From: Vallicoccus soli
GTDB lineage: Bacteria; Actinomycetota; Actinomycetes; Motilibacterales; Motilibacteraceae
DNA: 64,000 nt
Direction: 5' to 3'
NCBI RefSeq assembly: GCF_003594885.1
Contig: NZ_QZEZ01000006.1
Location: forward strand, 124,001-188,000
In this document: piece by piece, positions 31,744 to 39,335 of the stretch
Position numbering within the stretch: position 1 is the first letter of the stretch
How the letters are laid out: each line of letters starts with the position of its first letter
Notes under the pieces: generated by a model
Databases searched by the model: none
The model's input: only the letters and a program-made list of their open reading frames with translations
Told to the model about the DNA's origin: nothing
Made by a program: the position numbers and the translations under genes

Positions 31744-31932
31744 TCACCGCGCCGGCCCCCCGGGCTCCTCCTCCGGCGCCGCGGGGAGCGAGGACGGCGG
31801 GCGCACCGCGTAGCCCCGCCGGCGGCGCAGCGCGGCGGCCCGCGCGCGGTCGTCGAGCAGCTCGCGCCGGCGGCGGGCCCGCTGGGCCGCCTCGGCGCGC
31901 TCGGTCGCGTCCCGTCGTGCCTCCGCGGCCAC
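31744..31932 (-). CDS. Small charged hypothetical protein
   Basis: 62 residues, rich in Arg, Ala and Glu in the first half (a probable helix, EARRDATERAEAAQRARRRREL) with a Pro/Glu tail. No domain recognised. The GTG is preceded by a strong GGAGGGGG ribosome site at proper distance, which supports translation. It converges with the M15-like gene (9 bp between stops) and follows the diguanylate cyclase gene on the same strand. Confidence 0.5.
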   Translation of the reverse strand: MAAEARRDATERAEAAQRARRRRELLDDRARAAALRRRRGYAVRPPSSLPAAPEEEPGGPAR

Positions 31933-32041
31933 CGACCCCCTCCGGGCGCGGCGCGGACCCGCTGCCCGCGCCTGCTGCCCTCGATGCTCCCCCGGACGCG
32001 GGACGAACCACCACCCACCCGGCGTACGCCACCCGGTCGGG

Positions 32042-32908
32042 TCAGCGGCGGCGCTGCTTGACCTCGTACATGCGCCGGTCGGCCTCCTCGAGCAGGGCGT
32101 CCACCGGCACCTCCTCGGTCGCGACCGCGACGCCGACCGAGACGCCCACCCGCACGGTCCTGCCGTCCACCCGGTGCTCGCCGTCGACCGCGCGCTCGAC
32201 GCGGCGCACGAGCACGTCGGGCGGCAGCCCGCCCGCCGGTCCCTCGCAGAGCACCACGAACTCGTCGCCGCCGAGGCGGGCGACGGTGTCCTCGGGCCGG
32301 ACGACCGCCCGCAGCCGCTGGGCGACCGAGGCGAGGAGGCGGTCGCCCACGGCGTGCCCGTGCTCGTCGTTGACGCGCTTGAACCCGTCGAGGTCGCACC
32401 ACAGCAGCAGCACCTCGCCGGGGTGCCGGGCGCGGCGGGCCAGCGCGTGCTGGAGCCGGTCGCGCAGCAGCCGGCGGTTGGGCAGGCCGGTGAGCGGGTC
32501 GTGCAGCGCCTGCTCCCGGAGCAGGCGCTGCGCCTCGCGCAGGTCCGTCGTCTCGCGGTACAGGCAGACGACGAGGCCGTCGACGGCGCGCGCGTGCACG
32601 GTGAAGGAGCGCCCGACGAGCGACGGGTCGCTGGCGTCGGGGAACTCCACGTCGGTCGTCATCGCCCCGCCCTCGGCGAGCAGCCGGCAGAAGCGGGGGA
32701 AGAGGGTGGCGTCGGGGCCGTACACGTCCAGCAGCCCGCGCCCGGCGAGGGGCTGCCCCGCCGTCGCGTCCGCCCGCGCGTTGACGACGAGGTGGCGCAG
32801 GTCGACCACCGCCCCCGCGGCGTCGAGCACCGGCTCGAGCACCACGACGCCGAGGGCCTCGTGCTGCAGCAGCGCCACCGCCAGCGCGTGCTCGACGCCC
32901 GGCTCCAC
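32042..32908 (-). CDS. PAS-like/GGDEF diguanylate cyclase
   Basis: 288-residue soluble protein. The N-terminal 120 residues look like a PAS sensor domain (VVVLEPVLDAAGAVVDLRHL ... VCLYRETTDLREAQ). A GGDEF domain follows (HDPLTGLPNRRLLRDRL, WCDLDGFKRVNDEHGH), with an intact active site GGDEF at 213-217 and an inhibitory I-site RPED at 204-207. It should make cyclic di-GMP and be product-inhibited. No EAL or HD-GYP partner is near. The GTG at 32908 is used; no earlier in-frame start is credible. It is followed by a small gene and preceded by the PadR gene, all on the minus strand. Confidence 0.9.
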   Translation of the reverse strand: MEPGVEHALAVALLQHEALGVVVLEPVLDAAGAVVDLRHLVVNARADATAGQPLAGRGLLDVYGPDATLFPRFCRLLAEGGAMTTDVEFPDASDPSLVGRSFTVHARAVDGLVVCLYRETTDLREAQRLLREQALHDPLTGLPNRRLLRDRLQHALARRARHPGEVLLLWCDLDGFKRVNDEHGHAVGDRLLASVAQRLRAVVRPEDTVARLGGDEFVVLCEGPAGGLPPDVLVRRVERAVDGEHRVDGRTVRVGVSVGVAVATEEVPVDALLEEADRRMYEVKQRRR

Positions 32909-32958
32909 CGGCCCACCACCTCGTCCCGTGCCGCCCGCGCGCGGCGAGGGACCAGAAC

Positions 32959-33819
32959 CTAGCGCCCCGGAGGGCCGTCCGGGGCGCTGTCGTCGCCCTC
33001 GGCCCTGCCGCCGCTCGCGCCGCCGGGGCCGCCGGGACCCCCGGCACCGCCGGGACCGCCGGGACCGTCGGCCAGGAGCAGGTAGAGCGCGCGCCGCGCC
33101 TCGGCGAGCACCTGCAGCGCGGCCTGCGACTGCGCGCGGTCGCCGCGCACGAGGACCTGGCGCACCGCCCCGTGCAGCTCGTGCAACGCGCCGCGCAGGT
33201 CCGGCCCGGTCTCCTCGCCCGCGAGCTCGGCGAAGGGGTCGCCCCAGCCCGCGCGCTGCTCCTCGACGTGCGCACGGCCCGCCTGCGTCAGCGCCACGAG
33301 CTTGCGCCCGCCGTCGGCGGTCACCGTCACCAGGCCCTCGTCCTCGAGCTGCGCGATCGTCGGGTAGACGGCACCGGGGCTGGGCCGCCAGGCGCCCCCG
33401 GTGCGCTCGGCCATCGCCTGCATGACCTGGTAGCCGTGCATCGGCTGCTCGGCGAGCAGCAGCAGCATGGCGATGCGCACGTCGCCGCGCTGCGCGCGCC
33501 CCCGCCCGGGGCGCCCGCGGTGCCGCCCGCGCGGTCCCGGCCCGCCGGGACCCCCCGGCCCGTCGGGACCCCCCGGACCGCCGGGCCCCCCGGGGCCACC
33601 ACCGGGTCCCGGCGGGCCGGACGGCCCGCCCGCCCAGGCACCGCCGCCCGCCCAGGGGCCGCCGCCCGCCCAGGACCCCCAGGGCCCGCCGTGGCGGCCG
33701 TGCCCCCCGCGCCCGTGCTCGTCGTGCGGCCCGTCGTCGTGGTGCCGGCGGCGCCACGGGCCGTACGCGCGCTGCGCCCGGCCCTCCCCGCCCCACCACC
33801 GCTGGTCGTCGCTCCTCAT
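32959..33819 (-). CDS. PadR-family regulator with collagen-like N-terminal extension
   Basis: 286 residues, twice a normal PadR. Residues about 1-105 are His/Trp/Gly-rich followed by Gly-Pro/Gly-Gly-Pro triplets. The PadR winged helix follows at about 112-190 (VRIAMLLLLAEQPMHGYQVM, GAWRPSPGAVYPTIAQLEDEGLV), then a helical dimerisation region. A second Gly-Gly-Pro stretch sits near the C-terminus. PadR proteins repress genes for detoxification or membrane stress. The ATG has an AGGAGG ribosome site. A perfect 16-bp palindrome 32 bp upstream overlaps the probable -10 region, pointing to autorepression. The Gly-rich segments are encoded by repetitive GGxCC DNA and may vary in length. Confidence 0.88.
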   Translation of the reverse strand: MRSDDQRWWGGEGRAQRAYGPWRRRHHDDGPHDEHGRGGHGRHGGPWGSWAGGGPWAGGGAWAGGPSGPPGPGGGPGGPGGPGGPDGPGGPGGPGPRGRHRGRPGRGRAQRGDVRIAMLLLLAEQPMHGYQVMQAMAERTGGAWRPSPGAVYPTIAQLEDEGLVTVTADGGRKLVALTQAGRAHVEEQRAGWGDPFAELAGEETGPDLRGALHELHGAVRQVLVRGDRAQSQAALQVLAEARRALYLLLADGPGGPGGAGGPGGPGGASGGRAEGDDSAPDGPPGR

Positions 33820-33850
33820 CGGAGCCTCCTCTCGCGAGTCGTTGATGCAC

Positions 33851-33866
33851 TCACGATATATCGTGA
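33851..33866 (-). promoter_or_regulatory. Perfect 16-bp PadR-type operator
   Basis: TCACGATA and TATCGTGA form a perfect palindrome whose TATAT centre is strikingly AT-rich here. On the minus strand it overlaps a candidate -10 (TATATC or TATCGT) 15-17 bp after TTGTCG. A PadR dimer bound here would block its own promoter; the divergent Nudix side may be affected too. Confidence 0.7.
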
Positions 33867-33890
33867 CGGTGACGTCGACAAGAGGTCGAG

Positions 33891-34007
33891 ATGAGCACGG
33901 GGCCGGGAACGCCGACGGCCACCCGCGCGGCAGGGCGCGGGTGGCCGTGGTGGGTCGGTCCGCCAGTCGCCTCTCGGCGAGTGGCCGCTCGTGGCGGCTG
34001 GTGGTGA
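33891..34007 (+). other. Possible Trp-rich leader peptide and hairpin upstream of the Nudix gene
   Basis: A 38-codon frame starts with ATG after an AAGAGG ribosome-like site and contains five Trp codons (GWPWW in the middle, WW just before the stop). A perfect 13-bp hairpin, CGGCCACCCGCGC (33916-33928) with 33935-33947, overlaps it. The layout recalls an attenuation leader, but the downstream gene is not a tryptophan gene, and TGG codons arise easily in such GC-rich stems. The remainder of the 272-bp divergent spacer shows no other gene. Confidence 0.25.
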
Positions 34008-34091
34008 GGCCCGGGGACATGGATCGGACCGACCGCCCCGTACAAGCACCCCGGGGCCCCGGTTGTTCCCCGCGGCTGCTGGGATCGTCCG

Positions 34092-34511
34092 GTGCAGCAG
34101 GTCGTCGTCGGGCTCCTCGTCGAGGACGGCCGCGTGCTCCTGGCCCTGCGCAGCCGCGCCCGGCGGGCCCACCCCGGGCGGTGGGCCCTGCCGGGCGGCC
34201 ACGTCGAGCCCGGCGAGGCGCCGGGCGCCGCGCTGGTCCGCGAGCTGCACGAGGAGCTCGGGATCACCGTCCTCGCCCACGACCCGGAGCCCCTGCACGT
34301 GCTCGCGCCCGGTCTCGACGCGGGCGGGGCCACGGCGCTGTCCGTGCACCGCGTGCGGCGGTGGCGCGGCGAGCCGGCGAACCTGCTGCCGGGGGAGCAC
34401 GACGCCCTGCGCTGGTGCGGGTCCGCCGCCCTGGAGCGCCTCGCCCTGGCCCACCCGGAGCACCGCGCGCTCCTCCTCGCCGCCGCCGGCCACGGCGCGG
34501 CCGCGGGCTGA
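34092..34511 (+). CDS. Nudix hydrolase
   Basis: 139 residues. The complete Nudix box GHVEPGEAPGAALVRELHEE (about 37-56) binds Mg and positions the pyrophosphate of a nucleoside diphosphate derivative. The N-terminal VVVGLLVEDGRVLLALRS and ALPGG strands are typical of MutT-like housekeeping members. The exact substrate is unknown. The GTG start lacks a ribosome site, while TGGGAT lies 6 nt upstream, so the message may be leaderless. Converges with the DHFR-like gene. Confidence 0.88.
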   Translation: MQQVVVGLLVEDGRVLLALRSRARRAHPGRWALPGGHVEPGEAPGAALVRELHEELGITVLAHDPEPLHVLAPGLDAGGATALSVHRVRRWRGEPANLLPGEHDALRWCGSAALERLALAHPEHRALLLAAAGHGAAAG

Positions 34512-34528
34512 GGCGCGGCGGCGGGGGC

Positions 34529-35068
34529 TCAGCCCTGCGCCGGCCGGTACACGAGGTGCAGCACGCCGGTCGGCAGCGCCGTGGACGACACGAGCTCGAG
34601 CGGCGCGCGCTCGACGCCGTCGGTCCAGCGGCGCTCGCCGCTCACCACCACCGGGTCGACGAGCAGCTCCAGCTCGTCGAGGAGCCCCGCCCCGAGCAGC
34701 GAGGCGACGGTGCGCAGGCTCCCCGACATGCCGATCGTGCCCTCGGTGCGCTCCTTGAGCGCCCGCACGTCGTCGAGGCTGCGCAGGATCGTCGTGCCCT
34801 CCCAGTCAGCCCGCTCCAGCGTGGTCGACAGGACGTACTTGGTGGCGGGGTTGATGAAGGCGCCGAACTCCTCGGGGTCGGTGTTCGACGGCCAGTACTG
34901 CGACCACTGGTCGTAGAGCCCGCGGCCCATGAGGTACGCCTCGCAGCGCGCCGTGTGCGCGTCGACGACCTTCCCCATGGCCTCGTCGAAGTACGGGAAG
35001 TGCCACTGGTCGGGCCGCTCGGCGGACCCGTCGAGGGTGGTGAAGAGGCTGGCGGCGATGCGTCCCAC
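34529..35068 (-). CDS. Dihydrofolate reductase/RibD C-terminal family protein
   Basis: 179 residues with the RibD-C/DHFR fold: MGRIAASLFTTLDGSAERPD at the N-terminus (family SLDG), AYLMGRGLYDQ, KYVLSTTLERADWEGTTIL, and GTIGMSGSLRTVASLL as the NADPH loop. Such YyaP/YwjB-like proteins are probable NADPH-dependent reductases of unknown substrate, not true folate enzymes. GTG start with a GGGAG ribosome site. It lies just downstream of the phosphodiesterase gene on the same strand. Confidence 0.88.
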   Translation of the reverse strand: MGRIAASLFTTLDGSAERPDQWHFPYFDEAMGKVVDAHTARCEAYLMGRGLYDQWSQYWPSNTDPEEFGAFINPATKYVLSTTLERADWEGTTILRSLDDVRALKERTEGTIGMSGSLRTVASLLGAGLLDELELLVDPVVVSGERRWTDGVERAPLELVSSTALPTGVLHLVYRPAQG

Positions 35069-35129
35069 GGTCGGTGCTCCCTGCGGTGTCGGTCGGTACG
35101 GCGGGGCAGACCGCCGACCGTACGGGGAC

Positions 35130-36290
35130 TCATCGCCCGCGCGGGTCAGGCGCGCGGCCCCCGCGGGGGGTCGTACGCCCGCGGCAGGCGCAGCCCCGCG
35201 TCGACGAGCACTCGCGCAGCACGTCGGGGCGGTCGGTGATGATCCCGTCCACCCCGAGGCGCAGCAGGCGGCGCATGGTCGGGGCGTCGTCGATGGTCCA
35301 GGGGACCACCCGCATGCCCTCGCGGTGGGCGGCGTCGACGAGCTCGCGGGTCGTGAAGGGGACGTACCCGGGCGTCCGGACGCCGCCGCCCTGGGGGTCG
35401 CCGTGCACCGGCGAGACGGCGTCGGCGCCGAGGTGCGCGGCCGCGGCGACGTACGCCTGCTGCAGGGAGCGGCGCCCCGAGAGGGTGAAGTCGTCGATGT
35501 CGAGCCCGCCGAGCCAGGGGCTCGCGCCCTCCACCCCGGCCTGGAGGAACTGCTGGCCGTTCGTGAGCGCCACGAGCGGCAGGCGCGGCGCGACCTGGCG
35601 CATGCGGCGCAGCGCGCCCCAGTCGAACGACTGGACCGTCACCTGGTCGGCGATGCGCGCGCGACGGACCTCGGCGGCGACGACCTGCACGAACCGCTCG
35701 CGCGGCGCGGTCTCCTCCGGCGCCCCCGCCTCGACCTTCGTCTCGACGTTGAGCGTCACGCCGCGCGCCCGGTAGCGGTCGACGAGGTCGAAGACCTCGC
35801 GCAGCAGCGGCATCCGCGCGCCCGGGGCGAGCCGCTGCCCGGGGAAGGCCGCGAGCCGGAGCGAGCCGCAGTCGAGGGTGCGGACCTGGGCCAGGGTGAG
35901 GGTGGTGACGTACTTGCCGACGTACGGGAACTCGGGGTCGCCGGGGACGGCGGGCGCGGTGTCGCGGCACTTCGCCGCGGAGACCTGCCGGTCGTGCGTG
36001 ACGACGGCCTGCCCGTCCTCGGTGATCTGCACGTCGAGCTCGAGGGTGCTGACGCCGAGCTCCAGGGCGTTCGCGAACGCCGGCAGCGTCGACTCGACGA
36101 CCAGCCCGAGCCCGCCGCGGTGGGCCTGCAGGTCGAACGAGCGGCTCGGGTGGTCCGGCCGGGCGGCGGCCGGCGTGGCCGCGGCGAGCGGGGCGGCTGC
36201 CGCCAGCGCGGTGGCGACGGCCACGGCGCGGAGCCGGCGGGCGGGGCGGGGGGTCAGCGGAGTGCGCACGCGAGGCATCGCAGCGTGCAC
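35130..36290 (-). CDS. Secreted glycerophosphodiester phosphodiesterase, probable frameshift near the C-terminus
   Basis: GDPD-family TIM-barrel enzyme that releases glycerol-3-phosphate from phospholipid head groups outside the cell. Sec signal (RPARRLRAVAVATALAAAAPL), then FDLQAHRGGLGLVVESTLPAF with the catalytic His, LELDVQITEDGQAVVTHD with metal and second His, and VTLNVETKVEAG; the barrel closes at GVDGIITDRPDVLRE. As read, the protein ends in a Cys/Arg-rich tail (CSSTRGCACRGR...). A single extra base near 35211 would instead continue as VLVDAGLRLPRAYDP and stop at 35146, which looks natural. Start could be the GTG at 36290 or the ATG at 36278. Confidence 0.88.
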   Translation of the reverse strand: MHAAMPRVRTPLTPRPARRLRAVAVATALAAAAPLAAATPAAARPDHPSRSFDLQAHRGGLGLVVESTLPAFANALELGVSTLELDVQITEDGQAVVTHDRQVSAAKCRDTAPAVPGDPEFPYVGKYVTTLTLAQVRTLDCGSLRLAAFPGQRLAPGARMPLLREVFDLVDRYRARGVTLNVETKVEAGAPEETAPRERFVQVVAAEVRRARIADQVTVQSFDWGALRRMRQVAPRLPLVALTNGQQFLQAGVEGASPWLGGLDIDDFTLSGRRSLQQAYVAAAAHLGADAVSPVHGDPQGGGVRTPGYVPFTTRELVDAAHREGMRVVPWTIDDAPTMRRLLRLGVDGIITDRPDVLRECSSTRGCACRGRTTPRGGRAPDPRGR

Positions 36291-36357
36291 GGGTGTCGGG
36301 CGGGTGGACCGGGACGGACCGGGTCGTGTCGGGCGCGCGTCGGTCGTCCGGCAGCGC

Positions 36358-36750
36358 TCAGCCGGCCTCCGCGCAACCGCTGCGGCCCGGGGGCCCCGCC
36401 TGGCCCGGGCGGTGGGCCTGCCCCAGCCGGATGACGTGGTCGAGCTTGTCGCGCGTCGCCGTCAGCTGCTCGAGCTGGGCCTGCACGCGCTCGCGCTCGG
36501 CGAGCAGCCGCTCGTGCATCTCGTCGGTGAGCACGCCGTGCTCCAGGCAGGGCAGGATCCGCAGGACGGCCCCGCTGCCGAGGCCGGCGGCGTACAGGTC
36601 CTGGATGAACCTGACCCGCTCCACCGCTCCTGGCGGGTAGTCCCGCTGGCCGCCGGGGGTGCGTGCGGGGACCAGCAGGCCCTGCTCCTCGTAGTAGCGC
36701 AGCGCCCGCACGCTGACCCCCGCCCGTGCGGCGACCTCCCCGATGCGCAC
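36358..36750 (-). CDS. MerR-family transcriptional regulator
   Basis: 130 residues. The N-terminal winged helix is MRIGEVAARAGVSVRALRYY-type with EEQGLLVPARTPGGQRDY, then a dimerisation coiled coil (ERLLAERERVQAQLEQLTATRDKLDHVI). No metal-binding cysteine cluster is present apart from one Cys at LPCLEHG and one at the tail, so it belongs to the organic-ligand group rather than the mercury type. GTG start with GGAGGACAG. It is divergent from an SDR gene whose promoter has the long spacer and dyad expected for MerR activation. Confidence 0.88.
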   Translation of the reverse strand: MRIGEVAARAGVSVRALRYYEEQGLLVPARTPGGQRDYPPGAVERVRFIQDLYAAGLGSGAVLRILPCLEHGVLTDEMHERLLAERERVQAQLEQLTATRDKLDHVIRLGQAHRPGQAGPPGRSGCAEAG

Positions 36751-36773
36751 CTGTCCTCCGCCCGCTCCTGGAC

Positions 36774-36805
36774 TTGCACCTGACGTCGACGTGAGGTCTT
36801 AGCGT
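36774..36805 (+). promoter_or_regulatory. MerR-type promoter of the SDR gene
   Basis: TTGCAC (36774-36779) and TAGCGT (36800-36805) are separated by 20 bp instead of 17, the long spacer that MerR activators correct by twisting DNA. The spacer holds an inverted repeat ACCTGACGT/ACGTGAGGT (36778-36797, 8 of 9 matching). The ATG follows the -10 box by 7 nt, so the SDR mRNA is leaderless. Confidence 0.7.
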
Positions 36806-36812
36806 ACGCGGC

Positions 36813-37502
36813 ATGACCACCGCACTCGTCACGGGCGCCGGCCGCGGCCTCGGCCGCCACTTCGCCGCCGAGCTCCTCGCCAGGGGGGCGACGGTGTACG
36901 CCGGCGCCCGCGACCCCGGGACCCTCGACCTGCCCGGGGCCCGCCCGGTCGCCCTCGACATCACCGACCCCGACGCCGTCGCCGCGGCCGCCGCCCTGGC
37001 CGGCGACGTCGACCTGCTCGTCAACAACGCCGGGATCTCGACCGGCGCGCAGCTGCTCGGCGACCTTGAGGGCGTGCGCGCCGAGATGGACGTCAACCTC
37101 TGGGGGACGCTGTCGATGGTCCGCGCGTTCGCGCCCGTGCTCGCGGCCAACGGCGGCGGGACCGTCGTCAACGTCGCGTCCGCGCTGTCCTGGTTCTCCG
37201 CGCCGGGGGCGGGGGCGTACGCGGTCTCGAAGGCCGCGAACTGGAACATGAGCAACGCGCTGCGCCTGGAGCTCGCGGCGCAGGGCACGCAGGTCACCTC
37301 CGTCCACCTCGGCCTGGCCGACACCGACATGGCCAGGGGCGTCCAGGGGCCGAAGACCGACCCGGCTGTGGTCGTGCGCAGGACGCTGGACGCCGTGGAG
37401 GCCGGCGAGCTCGAGGTCGTCGTCGACGCGTGGAGCGCCATGGTCAAGGCGTCGCTGGCCGGGGACCCCCGCGCCTTCTACGCCCGCTTCCTGCCGGCCT
37501 GA
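36813..37502 (+). CDS. Short-chain dehydrogenase/reductase
   Basis: Classical SDR of 229 residues. The cofactor loop TGAGRGLGRHF is at about 7-17, VNNAGIS in the middle, active Ser in NVASALS and the YxxxK pair in AYAVSKAA. ARDPG after the second strand suggests NADP(H). The substrate is unknown. The gene is read from a MerR-type promoter divergent from the regulator, so it is probably the regulator's main target, induced by the compound the enzyme reduces (inference). Confidence 0.92.
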   Translation: MTTALVTGAGRGLGRHFAAELLARGATVYAGARDPGTLDLPGARPVALDITDPDAVAAAAALAGDVDLLVNNAGISTGAQLLGDLEGVRAEMDVNLWGTLSMVRAFAPVLAANGGGTVVNVASALSWFSAPGAGAYAVSKAANWNMSNALRLELAAQGTQVTSVHLGLADTDMARGVQGPKTDPAVVVRRTLDAVEAGELEVVVDAWSAMVKASLAGDPRAFYARFLPA

Positions 37503-37510
37503 CGGCCGCG

Positions 37511-37544
37511 GGGGCCGGCGGGCGGCACGGGCACCGCCGGCCCC
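37511..37544. terminator. Bidirectional hairpin terminator
   Basis: GGGGCCGGCGG (37511-37521) pairs perfectly with CCGCCGGCCCC (37534-37544). It fills most of the 48-bp gap between the converging SDR and epimerase-like genes. Confidence 0.65.
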
Positions 37545-37550
37545 GGCGCG

Positions 37551-38630
37551 TCAGGCGCGCGCCCCTCGCGGCGGCAGCACCCGCTCCGCCCGCAGCCGCT
37601 CCAGCAGCTCGACGTAGCGGTCCTCGCTGTCCAGGCACTCGCCGAACCCGGCCTGCCGCAGCTTGACCGTCGAGCTGACGTTGTCGAAGCCCGAGGACCA
37701 GATGAAGTCCGCGAACGGCCACTGCACCAGGTCGTCCCACGGCGTGGGGCGCAGCCCGTACCGGTCGACGAGCCGGCGCCACACCGGCTCCTTGTCCGCC
37801 ATCGCGTCGACCAGCGGCGTGCGCAGCGGGTGGCCGACGTCGACGCCGAACGCGTCCGCGAGGCGCGGCCACAGGTTCTCCCACCGGTACTGGTCGCCGT
37901 TGGTCACGTTGAACACCTCCCCGTCGGCGGCGGGGCTCTCCCCGGCCCACACCGTCGCCCGCCCGAGCAGCTCCGCGTCGGTGGACTGGTAGAGCGCGCC
38001 GTACGCCTCGCGGGTGCCGGGGAACGCGAGCGGCGTCCCGGTGGCCGCGCAGACGGTCCCGTAGGCCGCGACCGCCATGAGCAGGTTCATCGGGTTGCCG
38101 GTCGCGTAGCCGATCACCGCCTCCGGGCGCAGCATCGTCACCGCGAAGCCGTCGCGCTCCCCGCGCCCGCGCAGCACGTCCTCCTGCGCGTAGTAGAAGT
38201 TCGGCGCGAGCAGCCGCGGGTCGGACTCCTTCGCCGGCGTCCTGAACGCCCCGAGGTGGGCGCCGTACGCCTTGCCGCCCTGGTAGAGCGTCACGTGCTG
38301 CAGCCGCCCGTGCCGCTGCGCCAGGTCCAGCGCGCCCTCGAGCAGCGCCACGTTCGGCGCGACGAGGGCGGCGGGCGGGCCGGCCTCGACGTACGCCGCG
38401 AAGACGAGGTGCGTCACGTCGTCGACGCCGTCGAGCGCGCCGGGGGAGGACAGGTCGACCGCGCGGTGCTCCACCCCCTCGGGCAGGTCGGACGGGCGCC
38501 GGCGGCTCACGCCCACGACGCGGTGCCCGCGCCGGGCGTGCTCGATCGCCGCGTGGCGGCCGATGACGCCGCCGACCCCCGCCACCAGCACGGTGCCGGC
38601 GGTACGGGACGAGGTGCTGGGGTCGGTCAC
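37551..38630 (-). CDS. NAD(P)-dependent SDR of the PRISE (progesterone 5-beta-reductase-like) type
   Basis: 359 residues, extended SDR. The N-terminal VLVAGVGGVIGRH binds the cofactor, and SRRRPSD suggests NADPH. YQGGKAYGAHLG and PNFYYAQEDVL match the family signature of plant PRISE/iridoid-synthase-like enzymes, which reduce activated C=C bonds; the Tyr of FYYAQED is the catalytic one. The N-terminal GTG overlaps the stop of the upstream DinB-like gene by 4 nt, so they are co-translated. The bacterial substrate is unknown (enone reduction is inferred). Confidence 0.85.
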   Translation of the reverse strand: MTDPSTSSRTAGTVLVAGVGGVIGRHAAIEHARRGHRVVGVSRRRPSDLPEGVEHRAVDLSSPGALDGVDDVTHLVFAAYVEAGPPAALVAPNVALLEGALDLAQRHGRLQHVTLYQGGKAYGAHLGAFRTPAKESDPRLLAPNFYYAQEDVLRGRGERDGFAVTMLRPEAVIGYATGNPMNLLMAVAAYGTVCAATGTPLAFPGTREAYGALYQSTDAELLGRATVWAGESPAADGEVFNVTNGDQYRWENLWPRLADAFGVDVGHPLRTPLVDAMADKEPVWRRLVDRYGLRPTPWDDLVQWPFADFIWSSGFDNVSSTVKLRQAGFGECLDSEDRYVELLERLRAERVLPPRGARA

Positions 38631-39247
38631 ACGGGTCGCGGTACCCGCTCAGGGGCCGTCCACCACGGGTCGCGCCCGGCGAGCCCGAGCGCGCGGTGGA
38701 GCGCCGGGGCGCCCCGCGGGACGGGGACGACCGGCCCGAAGAGGCCTTCGGGCGCGGGCTCGTCGTCCGGCCGCGAGGCGGTGAGGAAGGCGAGGACCGT
38801 CGCGGTGCTCGCCGGGTCGCACCGGAACGGCTGGCCGGTCGCGCGGGCGAGGTCCCAGCCGTGGAGCACGAGCTCGTCGAGGGCGACGAGCAGCATGACG
38901 TCGGCCGGCAGGGTCACCCCGCCGGCCGTCGCCTCGCCCTCGAGCGCCCCGGGGGCGCTCCAGGCCCTGGCCAGCTCGTCGAGCGCGGCGGGCAGCCGGT
39001 CGCGCCACCGCGGGTCGAGCCGCTCGGCGGTGGAGCCGCCCGGCGCGGCCTCGCCGCCGTCGGGCAGCGGCTCCCCGCGCGCGCAGGCGGTGAACGCCAG
39101 GGACAGGCCGAGCAGGTGGTCGAGCAGGGCCGCGACCGGGTAGCGGTCGCACGGGGTCGGGCCGGCGAGGTGCTCCGCGCGCACCCCGGGGAGCAGGCGG
39201 GCGACCTCGCGCGCGGCGGGGCCGAGGTCGGGCGTGGCGTCGCTCAT
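38627..39247 (-). CDS. DinB-like metal-binding protein (TIGR03086 type)
   Basis: 206 residues. LAGPTPCDRYPVAALLDHLLG and LVALDELVLHGWDLARATGQ carry the two conserved His of the mycothiol-dependent maleylpyruvate-isomerase/DinB superfamily, as in the second family member at 25056-25631. The pairing with a PRISE-type reductase (4-nt overlap) suggests the two act on the same electrophilic compound, one by reduction and the other by thiol transfer; this is inference. The ATG at 39247 is divergent from the next gene, 88 bp away. Confidence 0.85.
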   Translation of the reverse strand: MSDATPDLGPAAREVARLLPGVRAEHLAGPTPCDRYPVAALLDHLLGLSLAFTACARGEPLPDGGEAAPGGSTAERLDPRWRDRLPAALDELARAWSAPGALEGEATAGGVTLPADVMLLVALDELVLHGWDLARATGQPFRCDPASTATVLAFLTASRPDDEPAPEGLFGPVVPVPRGAPALHRALGLAGRDPWWTAPERVPRPV

Positions 39248-39335
39248 GGCCGTACGACCCCGCGGCCCGGCGGTTCTCATCGGGCGGCCGGGCGCGGCCC
39301 GGTTGGCCCCGCCGCGGCGGGGGAACGGCACCGGC

